Below, piece by piece: positions 32,487 to 44,165 of a DNA stretch of 64,000 nucleotides. A model generated the notes under the pieces. That model ran no database searches, had not been told where the DNA came from, and saw only the letters and a list, made by a program, of their open reading frames with translations. The translations under genes and the position numbers were made by a program. The stretch spans positions 62,001 through 126,000 of the forward strand of contig VCJN01001228.1 in assembly GCA_006384855.1 (NCBI GenBank), written 5' to 3'. Every line of letters begins with the position of its first letter. Positions within the stretch are counted from its first letter, which is position 1. Origin of the DNA: Tetraselmis striata. Its lineage: Eukaryota > Chlorophyta > Chlorodendrophyceae > Chlorodendrales > Chlorodendraceae.

Positions 32487-33304
32487 GGAGCTTCACCGTC
32501 AACTTTGCCCTGGGCCAAATAGCCTAGGGGTTCCCGTATTGCGTATGTCCACGTATCATGTTGACTGATGGCACAGCGACATTTCCTTTCCATCTCCGTA
32601 TTACCCGCAATTGTAATTGCAATATATTACAATGCACACACAATCTGCCACGCTCCAACGCATCTGTTTTTTTGTGCTGCGAGAACAAGTAAATCAATCG
32701 CACAACTCCCAAATCCCCCTATCCCACCTGCTTCTCCGAAACATAGGCGCCACCAAAATATGATTGTCAAATATGCACTTCGACAGACTGCCTGGCCTAC
32801 TGCAGCGTGGAGGCGCTACAGCATGCCATTTTGTTTGCAATCAGTAGTGTAAAAATATTATATTTGTTCCTGTCATGGAGGCGCCCGACCTGGAATTGAC
32901 TCGCAGCCCTGTGAACACTTCCGCCAGTATTGTGCATTGAACGACCCCTCCAGGTCTGCATGGCCTTACAGTCCTGTCAGGTTTAGGCAAGAAATACAGT
33001 TCCCCTATTATGATCGCAGAATTAAGAGCTCAACATGAAAAGCATATCCCCCAAAAACAAGACTATGACGGGGCGGGGGGGGGGGGGGGGGGGGGGGGGG
33101 GTCAGGGGGGATGGCTGGGACGCTATAGTCCCCCAACAATACCTGATTACGTTGTTGACCTATCCAAATGTTTTTTCCAGCATATTCCTGTTCAAATTCC
33201 TAGGATGCAGTCACTGTACCCCTGGTCACCTGCATACACCTCCAGGGATGCGCATGATACCATCAGGGGATATCGTACCCTCGGTTTGCCATCCGCAGCA
33301 ACAT

Positions 33305-33335
<31 letters not shown>

Positions 33336-36300
33336 CATCGATCATCAGGTGGCATCTGCCTGTGATATCTTCTTGTGTCCCACCCTCGCAAGGGGCTGTA
33401 GGCCAGGGATCCCCCCCGATGTGTGGGCTGTGTGCGCATCACATCCCGATAATATTCAGAACTGGGCAAAGCTGTATGGCAACTTGAGGACGGCGACAGC
33501 CGCTGGATCAAAGGCTGAATGTATGTATGGCAGTAGGCCTGCAGTCATGCAATCTAGCTTCAACAGGATTGCTTTGCGTATACGATGTCATCATATACAC
33601 GCAGATAATCTTCCATTAATGTCCCATCAGATCCGACCCCCCCCCCCCCCCCCCCCCCCAGCAAAATCCGACCTGGTCTCCGCCCATGTCCTGCAAAACA
33701 AGGATCAGGTGATAGCAACATTGCAATGGTTCAGCGCATGGGCAGCCCATGGGTACACATGCTGATCATGGATGCCTGCAGCTGCTTATGCTTTCTGGCG
33801 GTATGACAGGTCGGTAACCACACACGAGGCTGGCGGAGGGGCCCGACGTCGCCAGTGGCGCAGCAAGCATGGCTTGGTTGCTATCAGGTTCCTGCATTGT
33901 GGATTGATGAATCAGCCAGAGGTGATGCGCTGCCACTATCTGGGGACCAGCAGTAGAGTGATATAGCAAGCGGTTTTTCACGCATGGCGTGGAGTCTTGC
34001 CAGGCCTGCGCACGTTCACACAGCATAGTGGTCAGCTCCACCGGCGCGGTGGAAGCAAAATACCACCAGCCAGTATAGCGGATCTGGGCAGGACCGGTCG
34101 CAACCAGAGGTGTGACAGTGTGGCGTCATCGGGCAGTACTTCTGGCGTCGGCCTGGGGAGAGGGGGTGGGGAGCGACGGGTGGAAGGGACACTATACCAG
34201 TGGTTATAACTATCTCTTGTAGCTAGCTAATACTGTGCTGATAATACTATACTAGTACTGATGATAAGAAGCGACTGTTGTGCATCGTACCTGATATGTC
34301 GTGCCTGCGCGGTTCCTTGAACACTGCTCTGCATATGGCGGAAGTGAATCTGAGACTATCGAACATGTTTTTTTGTTGTTGGAGTGCCCGCGGCGGGGGT
34401 ATCGCCATCATGATTTTGGGTTGTTAGTTCCAGAGTTCAGGAATTTTATTACAGCAGCCCACAAAAGTCTCTGCAGGTTTTTATGGGTATGATTTGGGTG
34501 TGGTCGTTCTAGTCAGTAAACCCACGCAAAGTCCATGCCGTTGCAGCCATTGCGAGGAGAACCATGAAAGAGCGTGCACATGGTGTGCTAGGGCTAATGC
34601 GACGGCGCGCTTGGCGCGCTCGGCGCCTGTTATGCGGCATTACCAGTGTAACAAGTGCTGCACGGCCGGGCTATGAAACGTTTGAGCGCACGGCACACCG
34701 ACATTTGGACGTAAGGATCCGTGATTTTCTGCCATGGCCGCCGAGATACATGTGTTGGCCACCTACCCCATGCCGCGCGGCGCATGTTTTGGAGCCTATG
34801 TTCAGCTAGCGGGCTGCATGCGACATTGCAAACTGGCTGCTAGCCCTGCAAGAAGCAGTAATATTGCAATCACGTTTTAATTAATAACATTTCGACGTTT
34901 TATCACATTTGGCTGTAAACTAGTGCGATGGTAAGTTCGTGACCTGCGCTTTCCAACGCACTGACTTACAGCCCAAACCATAAAACGTTGGAATGTTATG
35001 GCCTGTCTAAGTTAACCCCCCCCCCCCCCCCCCCCCCCCGGGCGCCCCCGTTCTGCTATCCCAGCCAGCCCACTCACTGTGGGTGGGGGCGCATGATTGG
35101 AACATCTAATATGCCCTTCCAAGTAAACTCCCAGGCGCGAGGACCTCTTGGATAGGTCTCCACGTCGCGCGGATCCCGTCATCATTTGGGCTTTTCCCCT
35201 TTGATGATGGGTGACATGTGTTACAACATGCGCACATATATACCTGTGCAGCAGTGGCGACATTGTTGTCGAGGGGGCCAGCCCTCGCTTAGCTTACGGT
35301 GCGGGTGGTCTACGCACGCACCTATGGAATCAAAGGCACGTTATGTGTGCTACATCCACTCAGCGAGGCGCGGCCAACGGCGCTTGTCTTGCAGCTTGGG
35401 AAATTGTGGGATGGTTGGCCCCATCACGACGACGGCATTACTGGCACACTCTCATGGAAATGCATGCACTGCATCGGTAACGTGCATGGATTGGGCTCAA
35501 GCTTGGTCGTCATACAGCGCATGCATCCACCCACCACCGGCATGGCGCAGGCATATGCGACAGATGGTAGCTACGCCGCCAACAAGTTCCCCCTATTCAT
35601 CGCCCGTTTTTCTGTGATTTTAGCCATGTGCCAAACAATGCAATTGCCGAAGAACAATTCTAAAAGTGCGATAACCGGGAGAAACGGCTGCCTCCTTGGC
35701 GTGGGAGGCTTTTATACACTGGATTACAAGGCTCAACTGCCCCGTGGCCCCATGGCTTGGGCACCAAGGCGGGGATACGCGCGGATTTCTATGTGCAGAG
35801 ACTTATGTGGACTTGGGTAGTGGTAAGGTCCGTCAACACCGCCCGAGGACTGAACTGCCTTTATTTTGGGCGGCGTCCCTCCCTCCCTCCCTCCCTTCAC
35901 AGCGCCTTGGATTTTACTGAGAATGGGAAAATTATCCGGTTATGGCGTATGGCCCTCCCACACGCTGCCTTTTTTTGTTGCACATGTATTGCACTTCCGC
36001 AATCCTTTGCTCCGAGGGATGGGGCTTACCCTAGTTCGCATTACTTGTATAGGCCGACGCCCAGACGGGTAGAAGAGACCTTTCATGGTCAGTGCCGGAT
36101 TTTATTGTGGCAGTGTTTTAGACGGTGATCCAACATAAGCGACATGGAGTCCCATAGCATGCCGTGGCCAGTGTGCTTTGAGAATCCCGTTCCCGCTATG
36201 CGGCGGTACCTCTTGTAATCTGGGCTTGCCCTTTTCGGCATGCCCATGATCTTCCTTTCCGGTCCACATGATGCCGGAAAATCTTTGCACTAAAATCTTG

Positions 36301-37387
36301 TTACCTCCCCGGCCTCGGTTAATTGTAATAAATTTCACATTGAGTGACCTCCGCAGTGACGCAGTCCGCCGGTGACACGGTATGCGCAGGTATTATTCCG
36401 GACTATTTTCTCCCGATGGAGCCAGCGTCTGTATAACCCAATCCAGCAATCCGTTTTGTGCCGAACCCGAAGAATTCCATAATTCCGAAATAAATGTATT
36501 TTTTGTTCCGATAATGCTGGCTGGTGCCTCGGCTGCCATAATTTATCCCCGTTTAAATTATCTGAATTCCCGTAACATGACTTCGGACCTATTCTCCTCT
36601 GGCGCCCCCCCACTGATTGATGGGATTCCGAATTCATTACCACCGCATCAGATGGTGTCTCCCCACAAGGTTCCCGTCTTTGTTGTGTGGTATCTGAATT
36701 GACTTGTTTTCAAATGCCGAACTTGATATTTGTCTTGTCCCGACTTAGTTGGGGTGGTGTGGTAACCTTCCTATGGGCGCTCTTCATACCATGATCATCA
36801 TGTATCCCGCCCTCAACCTATGCCTCTCGTCCGCTTGGGCCACTGCTACAGGCCCTAGAGCATTATGCCGTTATCTTGACTATGTATTGTTGCTGATGAT
36901 CGTGTTGAAATTAGGGTTTTAACTAGCAGTATGCCCTTCGCTCCGCTGTTTCGATGGCTTCCGCTACGCGGGTGGCTTCTCGTTGCGAGAGGCCTATGAC
37001 CACTCGGCACCGTCGCGGGATTCAGCGAAAGTTCGAGACCCAAGCGAGTACCGTGCCTCCGCCGTGGACTCCTATCCCGGAGACATGTACCGAGTGGGAC
37101 GTGCTACTATTCTTCGCGGAATAGTGGCATCGCCTACTTCATGGGTGTAGACGATGCGTGACAGGAGCCGACATGCTTCCCCGGGTTTTCTGCGGCATGC
37201 AGTGTCGCAACTGGCGACACCCTGCGTGACCTGCCTGGCCTACTTAAGCACGCCAATCCTGTGTATGTTGTGAGCATCGTCAGATACATAGACATTTATA
37301 ACGGTGACCCGATTGAGCTGAGCTACGTGGAGCGCGAAGCCGTGCCGTTGGACTACGCAACCATATGGCGGAGCTGGTCCACTTCAT
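32487..37387. other. Long interval without a secure gene
   Basis: Contains G-runs at 33074-33103, C-runs at 33639-33659 and about 35017-35039, a short AT/GT microsatellite at 33305-33335 and CCCT repeats at 35876-35896. A frame at 34301-34492 has a Cys/His pattern with LLLECP that might be a decayed non-LTR RT tail. A frame at 35299-35820 contains YATDGSY, weakly like RNase H. Neither is strong enough to call. The block 35966-36129 is a dispersed repeat matching 60540-60712. Confidence 0.5.
35966..36129 (+). repeat. Dispersed repeat, copy 1 (pair with 60540-60712)
   Basis: Shares TTTTTTTGCACATGTAT-type start, GCTTTGCTCCG, GGCCGACGCCCA and the end GCAGTGTTTTAGACGGTGATC in the same orientation. 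Overall similarity is about 80 percent by eye. Confidence 0.7.
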
Positions 37388-37610
37388 GGGGCACAGGGGG
37401 CATTTTTGAGTCAAAACGGTCCTATTCCTGGACTCAAAAATGTGCCCCCCACGTGATCGCTTTGGCTGGGATATGTACCCATTTTTCGGTCACGTTTCAG
37501 GTGCAATGTAATACTATACGAGAGTACTAAAAATGACAGGTCGGCGTGTCCTCTTCGCGCTATCAGTCGCGTAAAGTACTATCCGCATCACCTAGGAAGA
37601 TTGCGGACGC
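37388..37610 (+). repeat. Hairpin plus terminal block shared with 56185-56392 (inverted)
   Basis: Arms near 37395-37411 and 37431-37448 (GACTCAAAAATGTGCCCC) form an imperfect hairpin. About 170 bp downstream, including CACGTGATCGCTT, TTTCAGGTGCAAT, TATACGAGAGTACTAA and CGTGTCCTCTTCGCGC, match the reverse complement of 56.19-56.34 kb, so this is a terminal region of the same element family. Confidence 0.7.
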
Positions 37611-37616
37611 GAGGGC

Positions 37617-37838
37617 GTGGCGACTGGCGTTTATAAAGCATGGAAAAAGAGCCTCACTCGCGCAGAGAAGGGCCCCCGGGCCTATGAGTCTATCGCCGAC
37701 CTCAGAGACCGGGTTTGTCGCAACGAGATGCTACCTCTGAACTCCATTGACAGCGACGCTGCGTTGGGGCGAGATGTCGGCGCATGCGGCGGTGTCACTG
37801 TGAGATTCAGATGTGACGTAAATGTGCCCTACTGGTGA
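37617..37838 (+). CDS. Short ORF next to the element terminal block, unknown
   Basis: A 73-residue frame (start GTYKAWKKS-like, then LTRAEKGPRAYESIADLRD) immediately inside the terminal block at 37.4-37.6 kb. The composition looks coding, with a balanced charge pattern, but no family is recognised. It could be the first exon or a remnant of the element's protein. Confidence 0.25.
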   Translation: MATGVYKAWKKSLTRAEKGPRAYESIADLRDRVCRNEMLPLNSIDSDAALGRDVGACGGVTVRFRCDVNVPYW

Positions 37839-38404
37839 CGAACGACGACATACGGGGACGATACGGGACGGACGAGGGACGTGGATTTCATACCCAGTAG
37901 CGACGACTATCGCGCGCGACCTGTAAAGTACTATATGAATTTCTCGTTTCCATAATTTCATCAAATTGATATGCGCACGCGGGCTCGCGTGTCGCCCGTC
38001 GACGCGGAGCACCCGGGCTAAGTACAGGCGGATGTACGCACTCATTGCACATCGCCGCACATCGCTGACCGCACATCGCTGACCGCTGACCCCGCGGTGT
38101 GCGGCGATGTGCGGCACGACGGGCGGAGGTGTGGGCGGATGTAGGTGGTACGGTAGGTGGTAGGCGGTACGTGGTGTTCGTAGGTGCGCGTTCTAATGCA
38201 GCCGCCCTAACTGCTGATGATTGTGTAACGCCCCAGCACGCGCATGAAGTATGGGGTCGCCTCACGGTCACCGCCGCTCACCGTTGAATCAAGCGCGGAC
38301 AGCCGCGCACTCGCATCTGTGTTGCGTGCCGGTGGTGGGTTACATCCACCCCAACTCTCAACCCCCCCCCCCCCCCCCCCCGCCCCCCGCGCGCGGCAGC
38401 AGGC

Positions 38405-39900
38405 ATGCCGGCGAAGGGATGGATAGCGAGTGTGTCGAAGGATGGCGTGTACTCATGCAAGCACTGCCGGGGCAACGTGACGGGCACTTGTGATAAGATG
38501 GCGCGAGAGCGGCACTTCCTAAAATTCCCGAACTGTAGCCACTCGTTGAAGCGTGCGGCAAAGTTGCGCCGCAAGGCCGCCTTATCACAAGCAGCAGCAG
38601 CAGGGGCGGCAGCAGCAGCAGCAACAACAACAGGGGCGGCAGCAGGAGTAGCTGCAGCCGTCGGAAACGGCCCGCCGGCGCCGGTCTCGGACGACGGCGG
38701 CTCGAAGGTGGACGATGTGGTGGGCGTGGGGGAGGACCCCGTTGGCGAAGACGGTATGGGCATCGACGCGCCTGCGTGGCCGCCGGCGGGCGTGGAACCC
38801 GCGATGAGGGCGTGATATGGAAAAGCGATCCCGGCGACTTCTACATGAAGGTCATCGCCAAGAAGTTCCGGGGAGTATGGCACTACGGCGTGATAACCGG
38901 CGTCGTTACCGAGTGGGTGTTGGAGGACTACGGCGGGGCGACCCAGTGGCGCGCTGTTTTCGAGGACGGGGGCATTGTGGGCCTTCTGCGTTCAGAGGTG
39001 AGTGGGCCCGGCCTGCGTGCTGGTGGCACCACTCAACTGCGGTTGTATGGAATCACACGCACCCGCCCGGTCGGCGTGGCAGGTTGTGGAGGCTATGACG
39101 GCTGCCCAGGAGCACCCCCCTGTGGATGCGGACGGGGAGGCTCGCTTGGTAACCGTCCATGAAGGCGATGACTTGTCCAGTGAATCACGCACCTTGCCCG
39201 GCGTGCGGTCAACACAACCCGGCTGGCGGAGGCCAAGCAGAACACTGGCTGCCATGGCGTGTGCCATGTGCATGTGGTCCGGGGCTATGTCAGCATGGTC
39301 AACCTCTTCCCCCTCGCGCCGTTCCACCTGTTTTTTTTTGGCTTGGGAAGGGACTTCTGGAGGAAATTTGTCACCGTGCAGGGCCACATTGGATTCCGAG
39401 CTATGAAGCAGGAAGACCGGCGCCAGGCTTTAGTCCCGATACCCAGCAACTTTGAACGCGGGTTGCGCCCTTCGTTTGCAGTGTCCAAGAATCGAAAGGT
39501 AAACCCCTCCCCCCCCCCCCCCCCCCCCGGGCGTGGGCGTGGGCGTGGGCGTGACGGCATTCCCCTCCATGACTGCAGGGTCAGGCAAGGTGACGGTGCA
39601 GCCCGGCTGGGTCATGGAGGACTGCTTGCACCACATGGAAACGTTTTCCATTCTTAACGCCGGTCCGCTCCTCGAGGAGGCCCGGGTGAAGGCGATCATG
39701 CCCGAGAAGGAGCTCGCGTCCCCAGCGGTGGTGCGTTCGGTGTCACGACTGGCGGTGCTTGGGCACATGTACAAGCGCATGCAAGGAGCTGCGTGGTTCG
39801 TCACGCGGTGGGGGTTGCAGAATGTGGTGACGGAGGAGGACGGCCCCGAGCGCAAGGCGCAGGTGGACGCGCTCACTAGGGAGGGGAGGACTCGATACCC
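38405..39900 (+). CDS. Multi-exon zinc-finger and Tudor-like TE-type gene, probably degenerate
   Basis: The Met at 38405 opens a BED-like zinc finger (YSCKHC, then ERHFLKFPNC) and an Ala-rich linker. After a frame change near 38800 a Tudor/agenet-like segment appears (KKFRGVWHYGVITGVV, then WRAVFEDGG), ending at a consensus donor GAG|GTGAGT (38997/38998). A later exon ends at 39498 (FAVSKNRK) before GTAAAC and a C tract. The last recognisable exon starts after the AG near 39580 (GKVTVQPGWVMEDCLHHMET) and runs into the 30-bp minisatellite. Exons between 39.0 and 39.35 kb are uncertain. Zinc finger plus Tudor-like modules recur at 56.6-57.5 kb, which suggests a transposon protein family rather than a host gene. 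The frame change near 38800 points to decay unless an unusual splice joins the parts. Confidence 0.45.
39499..39580 (+). other. Intron with donor-proximal C tract in the 38.4 kb gene
   Basis: GTAAACCCCT donor followed by about 20 C, then GGGCGTGGGCGT repeats and a CTGCAG acceptor. It shows the same donor-proximal C-tract layout as introns of PreP and SGR. Confidence 0.55.
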
Positions 39901-40422
39901 AGCGCGGCGCCAAGGCGCGGCGGCCGGGGCAGCGCGGCGCCAAGGCGCGGCGGCCGGGGCAGCGCGGCGCCAAGGCGCGGCGGCCGGGGCAGCGCGGCGC
40001 CAAGGCGCGGCGGCCGGGGCAGCGCGGCGCCAAGGCGCGGCGGCCGGGGCAGCGCGGCGCCAACGCGCGGCGGCCGGGGCAGCGCGGCGCCAACGCGCGG
40101 CGGCCGGGGCAGCGCGGCGCCAACGCGCGGCGGCCGGGGCAGCGCGGCGCCAACGCGCGGCGGCCGGGGCAGCGCGGCGCCAACGCGCGGCGGCCGGGGC
40201 AGCGCGGCGCCAAGGCGCGGCGGCCGGGGCAGCGCGGCGCCAAGGCGCGGCGGCCGGGGCAGCGCGGCGCCAACGCGCGGCGGCCGGGGCAGCGCGGCGC
40301 CAACGCGCGGCGGCCGGGGCAGCGCGGCGCCAACGCACGGCGGCCGGGGCAGCGCGGCGCCAACGCGCGGCGGCCGGGGCAGCGCGGCGCCAACGCGCGG
40401 CGGCCGGGGCAGCGCGGCGCCA
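39900..40422 (+). repeat. 30-bp GC minisatellite, about 17 units
   Basis: Unit AGCGCGGCGCCAA(G/C)GCGCGG then CGGCCGGGGC. Two variants (AAGG and AACG) occur in blocks of five, five, two and the rest, with one A substitution near 40337. The unit is a multiple of three, so several frames stay open through it; the plus frame gives a decapeptide repeat RRQRAAAGAA. Closely related to 52551-52735. Confidence 0.97.
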
Positions 40423-40861
40423 AGACAGCGCATACAACGGAATCGGCGGAAAGGGATGCATTACAAGTTGTGGACGGCAGCCGCTGAAAACTATGCGGTC
40501 ATGCCGCAACAACCCCAGCACTGGCTTCTGGATACCTCTGATCTGGCTGGCGGCGGCGGGCTGCGGGATGCAGGGCCGCATGACTGAGGTGGCGGTGCTG
40601 GTGAGCCCGGAGAGTCTGCATGCGGCGGAGGCGGCGCAGCCGCATAGGCACTAGACAATGCTCTGAAGCGAGCCCCAATTGTCTGCCCAGCGCCTGCCCC
40701 AATGTAACGCACCAGCTTGGCAGCAATTGGCAGCTCTTTTGCCCCCCCTCCACCCCACAGACACACTACCAATACCAGTTTCTCATCCCGGCGGGCAGTT
40801 GATGCGTATACCCAGGCTTGTGCGTACGCGGTGCGGGGGGGGGGGGGGGGGGGGGGGGGGG
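40423..40861 (-). repeat. Inverted duplicate segment, copy 2 (pair with 21750-22186)
   Basis: Reverse-complement match to 21750-22186. It abuts the minisatellite on its left and ends in G26 on its right. On the plus strand the conserved frame starts RQRIQRNRRKG and ends at a stop near 40587. A three-base (GCC-type) indel distinguishes the copies near 40625. Confidence 0.85.
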
Positions 40862-41025
40862 AATCACTATAGCTAAGCTAGTGACGTGAGATATGAGTGC
40901 AGCAACAGATATTGTGCAAGATATAATACGATGGCATGCAAGCGGGTCCCCGCTCTTCCACAATCATTGGCCCTGCTCCCTCTTGCCCCGCCCCCGGTGC
41001 CCTTTAGCTGCTCTCAGCATCCCGA

Positions 41026-41176
41026 GTGGGATGGGCGGGGCAGCGGTTGCTACCGCGTGAGGCGTAGCATCGTTTGCAGTAGCAACGCAGCCTTTCCGGT
41101 GTGACGCCGCCTGGATGTAACCCAGCAGTACGCGCAAAGTGCAAGTGCAAGCTGCTGATGGCGGGGATCCCGCGCG

Positions 41177-41211
<35 letters not shown>

Positions 41212-41347
41212 CGGCTGTGGGATAGGCGGGGCAGCGGTTGCTACCGAGTGAGGCGTAGCATCGTTTGCAGTAGCAACGCAGCCTTTCCGGTTGCATAGTG
41301 TGACACCGCTTGGATGTAACCCAGCAGTACGCGCAAAGTGCAAGTGT
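41026..41347 (+). repeat. Direct duplication of about 125 bp around a G tract
   Basis: Blocks 41026-41150 and 41214-41347 share GCGGTTGCTACCG, TGAGGCGTAGCATCGTTTGC, AACGCAGCCTTTCCGG and ACCCAGCAGTACGCGCAAAG. Each carries an internal stem (GGTTGCTAC with GTAGCAACG). A G-run of about 29 at 41180-41208 lies between them. Confidence 0.85.
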
Positions 41348-41388
41348 TACACGTCCGTGTGCCCCACCCAATGACATTGCGCCCGACC

Positions 41389-42195
41389 TCACTGACGGCA
41401 TGTCTCGCTCTCCTTCAGCTCCTGGGCCGTCCGCCGCCTCACCCTGCGCACCCTACCAGCCGCGCGTGCCTTCTCGGAAGCCTCACACACGGCGGCGCGA
41501 GTCGCGTCGTGGAACGCGTCCCTGACATGGCGGAACTCCGCCCTCACCGTGGCCGTGGTCGGGCAGAGGACTGCCCGCTGATGGGTCGCCATGCATGGGT
41601 ACTTGGGGCCGCACAAAGCCGGGGTGCCGTCGCAGCAACACTCCCAGTCCGTCCGTTGGCCGCAGTCCACGCATGACGGGCGTCCGGCCAGGACACGCAC
41701 ATGATAGTGCATGTGGCCGCCTCCCGCCACTGCTCGTAGTGCTCCGGTCAACATGGCGACGAGCAAGTCGGCATGTCCCGCAGGTGGCTGCGGGGCGGGT
41801 GGCGCGAGCGCAGCCTCGCTCGCCTCGACAACCCCCTCAGCCCGATCAGTCGCCTCGACCACGGCCTCCTCCGCCTCCTGACGCGGCGCACCAGGCGCAT
41901 CATCGTCGCCTGGCAGGGCGTCCCCCCCCGCAACGGCGCCGTCGGCGGTGGCCGACGCCGTCGTGGCGGGGTGTTGTGAGGAGGTGGCCCTAGACATAGG
42001 TGGGGCCGGCACCGCCATGTGTTGCTCCACATGCGGTGCGGTTCCTGACGCGAAAGCTCCGTCGCACCAGTACCGGCGCCGGCACCCCACGCCTGCTGGG
42101 ATTACCACCAACCGGCATGTTTCCTTTGGGAGGCGGTTCATCCGCGTCGGAGGTGAGCGGCGGTGCCTGTGTGGGTGTGGATACTGCCCGGCCAT
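41389..42195 (-). CDS. piggyBac-like transposase C-terminal ORF
   Basis: A 268-codon frame. After an acidic Ala/Glu-rich segment it has a Cys-rich tail: CVDCGQRTDWECCCDG, then ALCGPKYPCMATHQ. This spacing (CxxC, C, CC, LC, C, H) resembles the C-terminal zinc-binding tail of piggyBac-type transposases. No DDD catalytic core is visible nearby, so this is a fragment, an exon, or a domesticated tail. A basic C-terminus (RAAGRVRRVRRR) follows. The likely start is internal (MSRATSSQHP or MLTGALRAV); the long upstream part may be non-coding. Confidence 0.45.
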   Translation of the reverse strand: MAGQYPHPHRHRRSPPTRMNRLPKETCRLVVIPAGVGCRRRYWCDGAFASGTAPHVEQHMAVPAPPMSRATSSQHPATTASATADGAVAGGDALPGDDDAPGAPRQEAEEAVVEATDRAEGVVEASEAALAPPAPQPPAGHADLLVAMLTGALRAVAGGGHMHYHVRVLAGRPSCVDCGQRTDWECCCDGTPALCGPKYPCMATHQRAVLCPTTATVRAEFRHVRDAFHDATRAAVCEASEKARAAGRVRRVRRRTAQELKESETCRQ

Positions 42196-42290
42196 TAGGG
42201 CTCCCGCCGCCTGCCGCTCCGCCGACCCAAGCCGCGGCGTGTGCTGCGCCCCGCATAGTCGCCTCGAATATAATATACATGACGCGGGGA

Positions 42291-42312
42291 CGGGGGGGGG
42301 GGGGGGGGGGAT
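42291..42312. repeat. G tract
   Basis: About 20 G flanked by CGGGGAC and ATTCGTG. It lies between the divergent fragments at 41.4-42.2 kb (minus) and a possible plus-strand start at about 42327 (MSAERRAKLRLAKVVEI). Confidence 0.9.
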
Positions 42313-42326
42313 TCGTGCGTTTCGTA

Positions 42327-42628
42327 TGTCGGCGGAAAGGCGTGCGAAGCTGCGGCTGGCGAAGGTGGTGGAAATAAGCGTGGCGGCGTCGGCGGCGTAT
42401 TACCGTGCGTGCATGCGTGCGCAACCCCGCGGCAGCAAGCGCCGGACTCGGCGTGTGCCGGCGGCAGAGCTGCGAAGCCATGGACACGGTACGGGATGCC
42501 AAGTCTGGCTAAGCAACTGCCGAGGCTGGCGGCTTAACCCCCATGTCCGGCGGTTAAGGGACGGAAAGTGCGTAGAAGTTGATCGGCAAAGCGGGCATAT
42601 AAGCCTGGCTGTGCTAGGTTCCTATTAA
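42327..42628 (+). CDS. Small basic ORF, unknown
   Basis: A frame of about 100 residues from a Met at 42327 with a helical basic start (MSAERRAKLRLAKVVEISVA) and Arg-rich middle (RGSKRRTRRVPA). It may be a first exon truncated by a missed donor. No family recognised. Confidence 0.25.
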
Positions 42629-42754
42629 GTAATGGCGGTTTGTGCTAAGTAATTCGTAGGGGTGGACCATGCAGCGCAGGTAGGGGGCGGTATAAATGAG
42701 GCCGGGCACATATACTGCTCCACGAAACGACACTGTCGCACGTGTAGTTGAATA

Positions 42755-42904
42755 GACGCCCCCCCCCCCCCCCCCCCCCCCGCCGGGTCGGCCCGCCGAC
42801 CCGCCACGGCATGTAATATCTGTCATGCATCGCCGGGGTATGTGTGAGTGGATGCCCCGCCGCCACACACCCCCCCCCCCACCCCCCCCCCCCCCCCCCC
42901 CCCC
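42755..42904. repeat. Two C tracts flanking a short spacer
   Basis: C-runs at about 42760-42781 and 42871-42904 (the latter interrupted by one A). They create long Gly or Pro ORFs that are artefacts. Confidence 0.9.
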
Positions 42905-43009
42905 ATTTACACTTGTGCACTCATTAAGTTTGGGCTGGTTTCGGAGCAGTACATGTACGTATGTATATACATACAATGGAACGTAGGACCTGCGCGGAAA
43001 GAGGCGGGG

Positions 43010-44165
43010 CTGGCGGAGTGCGTTGGGGGTGCGTAGAGTAGCGTGTTGGTGAGATTCGGGGTGCATCGGACGCCGGATGCCCATCCACCCAGCGTAAAAG
43101 ACGCCTACGTAATATTCACACTATATATATTCACACGCAAATGTGTGAAAACCGGACATTCCGTGCCGGATGGGTGGGAATACGGCGTCCGATGCAGCCA
43201 AAACCCCAGCAACACGCTATTCTATGCACCGCCAATGCACTCCGCCAGCACCGCCTCATTCTCTGTCGATTTCTAAAAACGCCTTCGCATTATCCACCGC
43301 TAATTGCAATTGCCACCGTGTAATATGTTGTCACGATGTGCGCACACAACAACACTTACTACCGGTTCCGACGCGGATGGAGGCGAGGCTTGCGGAGTGC
43401 GTTGGGGGTGCGTAGAGTAGCGTGCTGCAAATAATTGGGGTGCATCGGACGCCGGATGCCCATCCACCCGGCGTAAAAGACGCGTAATATTCACACTTTA
43501 TTAACACACAAATGTGTGAAAACCGGACATTCCGTGCCGGATGGGTGGGAATACGGCGTCCGATGCAGCCAAAACCCCAGCACCACGCTATTCTATGCAC
43601 CGCCAATGCACTCCGCCAGCACCGCCTCATTCTCTGTCGATTTCGAAAACGCCTTCACATTATCCACCGCTAATTGCAATTGCCACCGTGTAATATGTTG
43701 TCACGATGTGCGCACACAACAACACTTACTACCGGTTCCGACGCGGATGGAGGCGAGGCTTGCGGAGTGCGTTGGGGGTGCGTAGAGTAGCGTGCTGCAA
43801 ATAATTGGGGTGCATCGGACGCCGGATGCCCATCCACCCGGCGTAAAAGACGCGTAATATTCACACTTTATTAACACACAAATGTGTAAAAACCGGACAT
43901 TCCGTGCCGGATGGGTGGGAATACGGCGTCCGATGCAGCCAAAACCCCAGCAACACGCTATTCTATGCACCGCCAATGCACTCCGCCAGCACCGCCTCAT
44001 TCTCTGTCGATTTCGAAAACGCCTTCACATTATCCACCGCTAATAATTGCAATTGCCACCGTGTAATATGTTGTCACGATGTGCGCACACAACAACACTT
44101 ACTACCGGTTCCGACGCGGATGGAGGCGAGGCTTGCGGAGTGCACTGGCGGTGCACAGACTAGCG
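43010..44165. repeat. Foldback satellite, 370-bp unit with alternating inverted arms
   Basis: Three units start at AACCGGACATTCCGTGCCGG (43150, 43521, 43891; spacing 371 and 370). Inside each, a plus arm (TGGGAATACGGCGTCCGATG ... GCACTCCGCCA) and a minus arm (GCGGAGTGCGTTGGGGGTGC ... CGCCGGATGCCCATCCACCC) are imperfect inverted copies. A half unit at 43010-43110 precedes and a truncated arm at 44130-44160 ends the array. Confidence 0.9.

Noticed and set aside
34301..34492. Non-LTR retrotransposon RT tail (Cys/His pattern with LLLECP)
   Set aside because: A single weak motif in a short frame, with no RT palm motif upstream.
35299..35820. RNase H-like YATDGSY in a 173-codon ORF
   Set aside because: Only one of the four catalytic positions is arguable, and the rest of the frame shows no fold signature.
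39533..40654. Long ORFs on both strands through the 30-bp minisatellite (up to 383 codons)
   Set aside because: A GC-rich unit divisible by three keeps several frames on both strands open at once. Only the segment before 39900 shows non-repetitive coding character.
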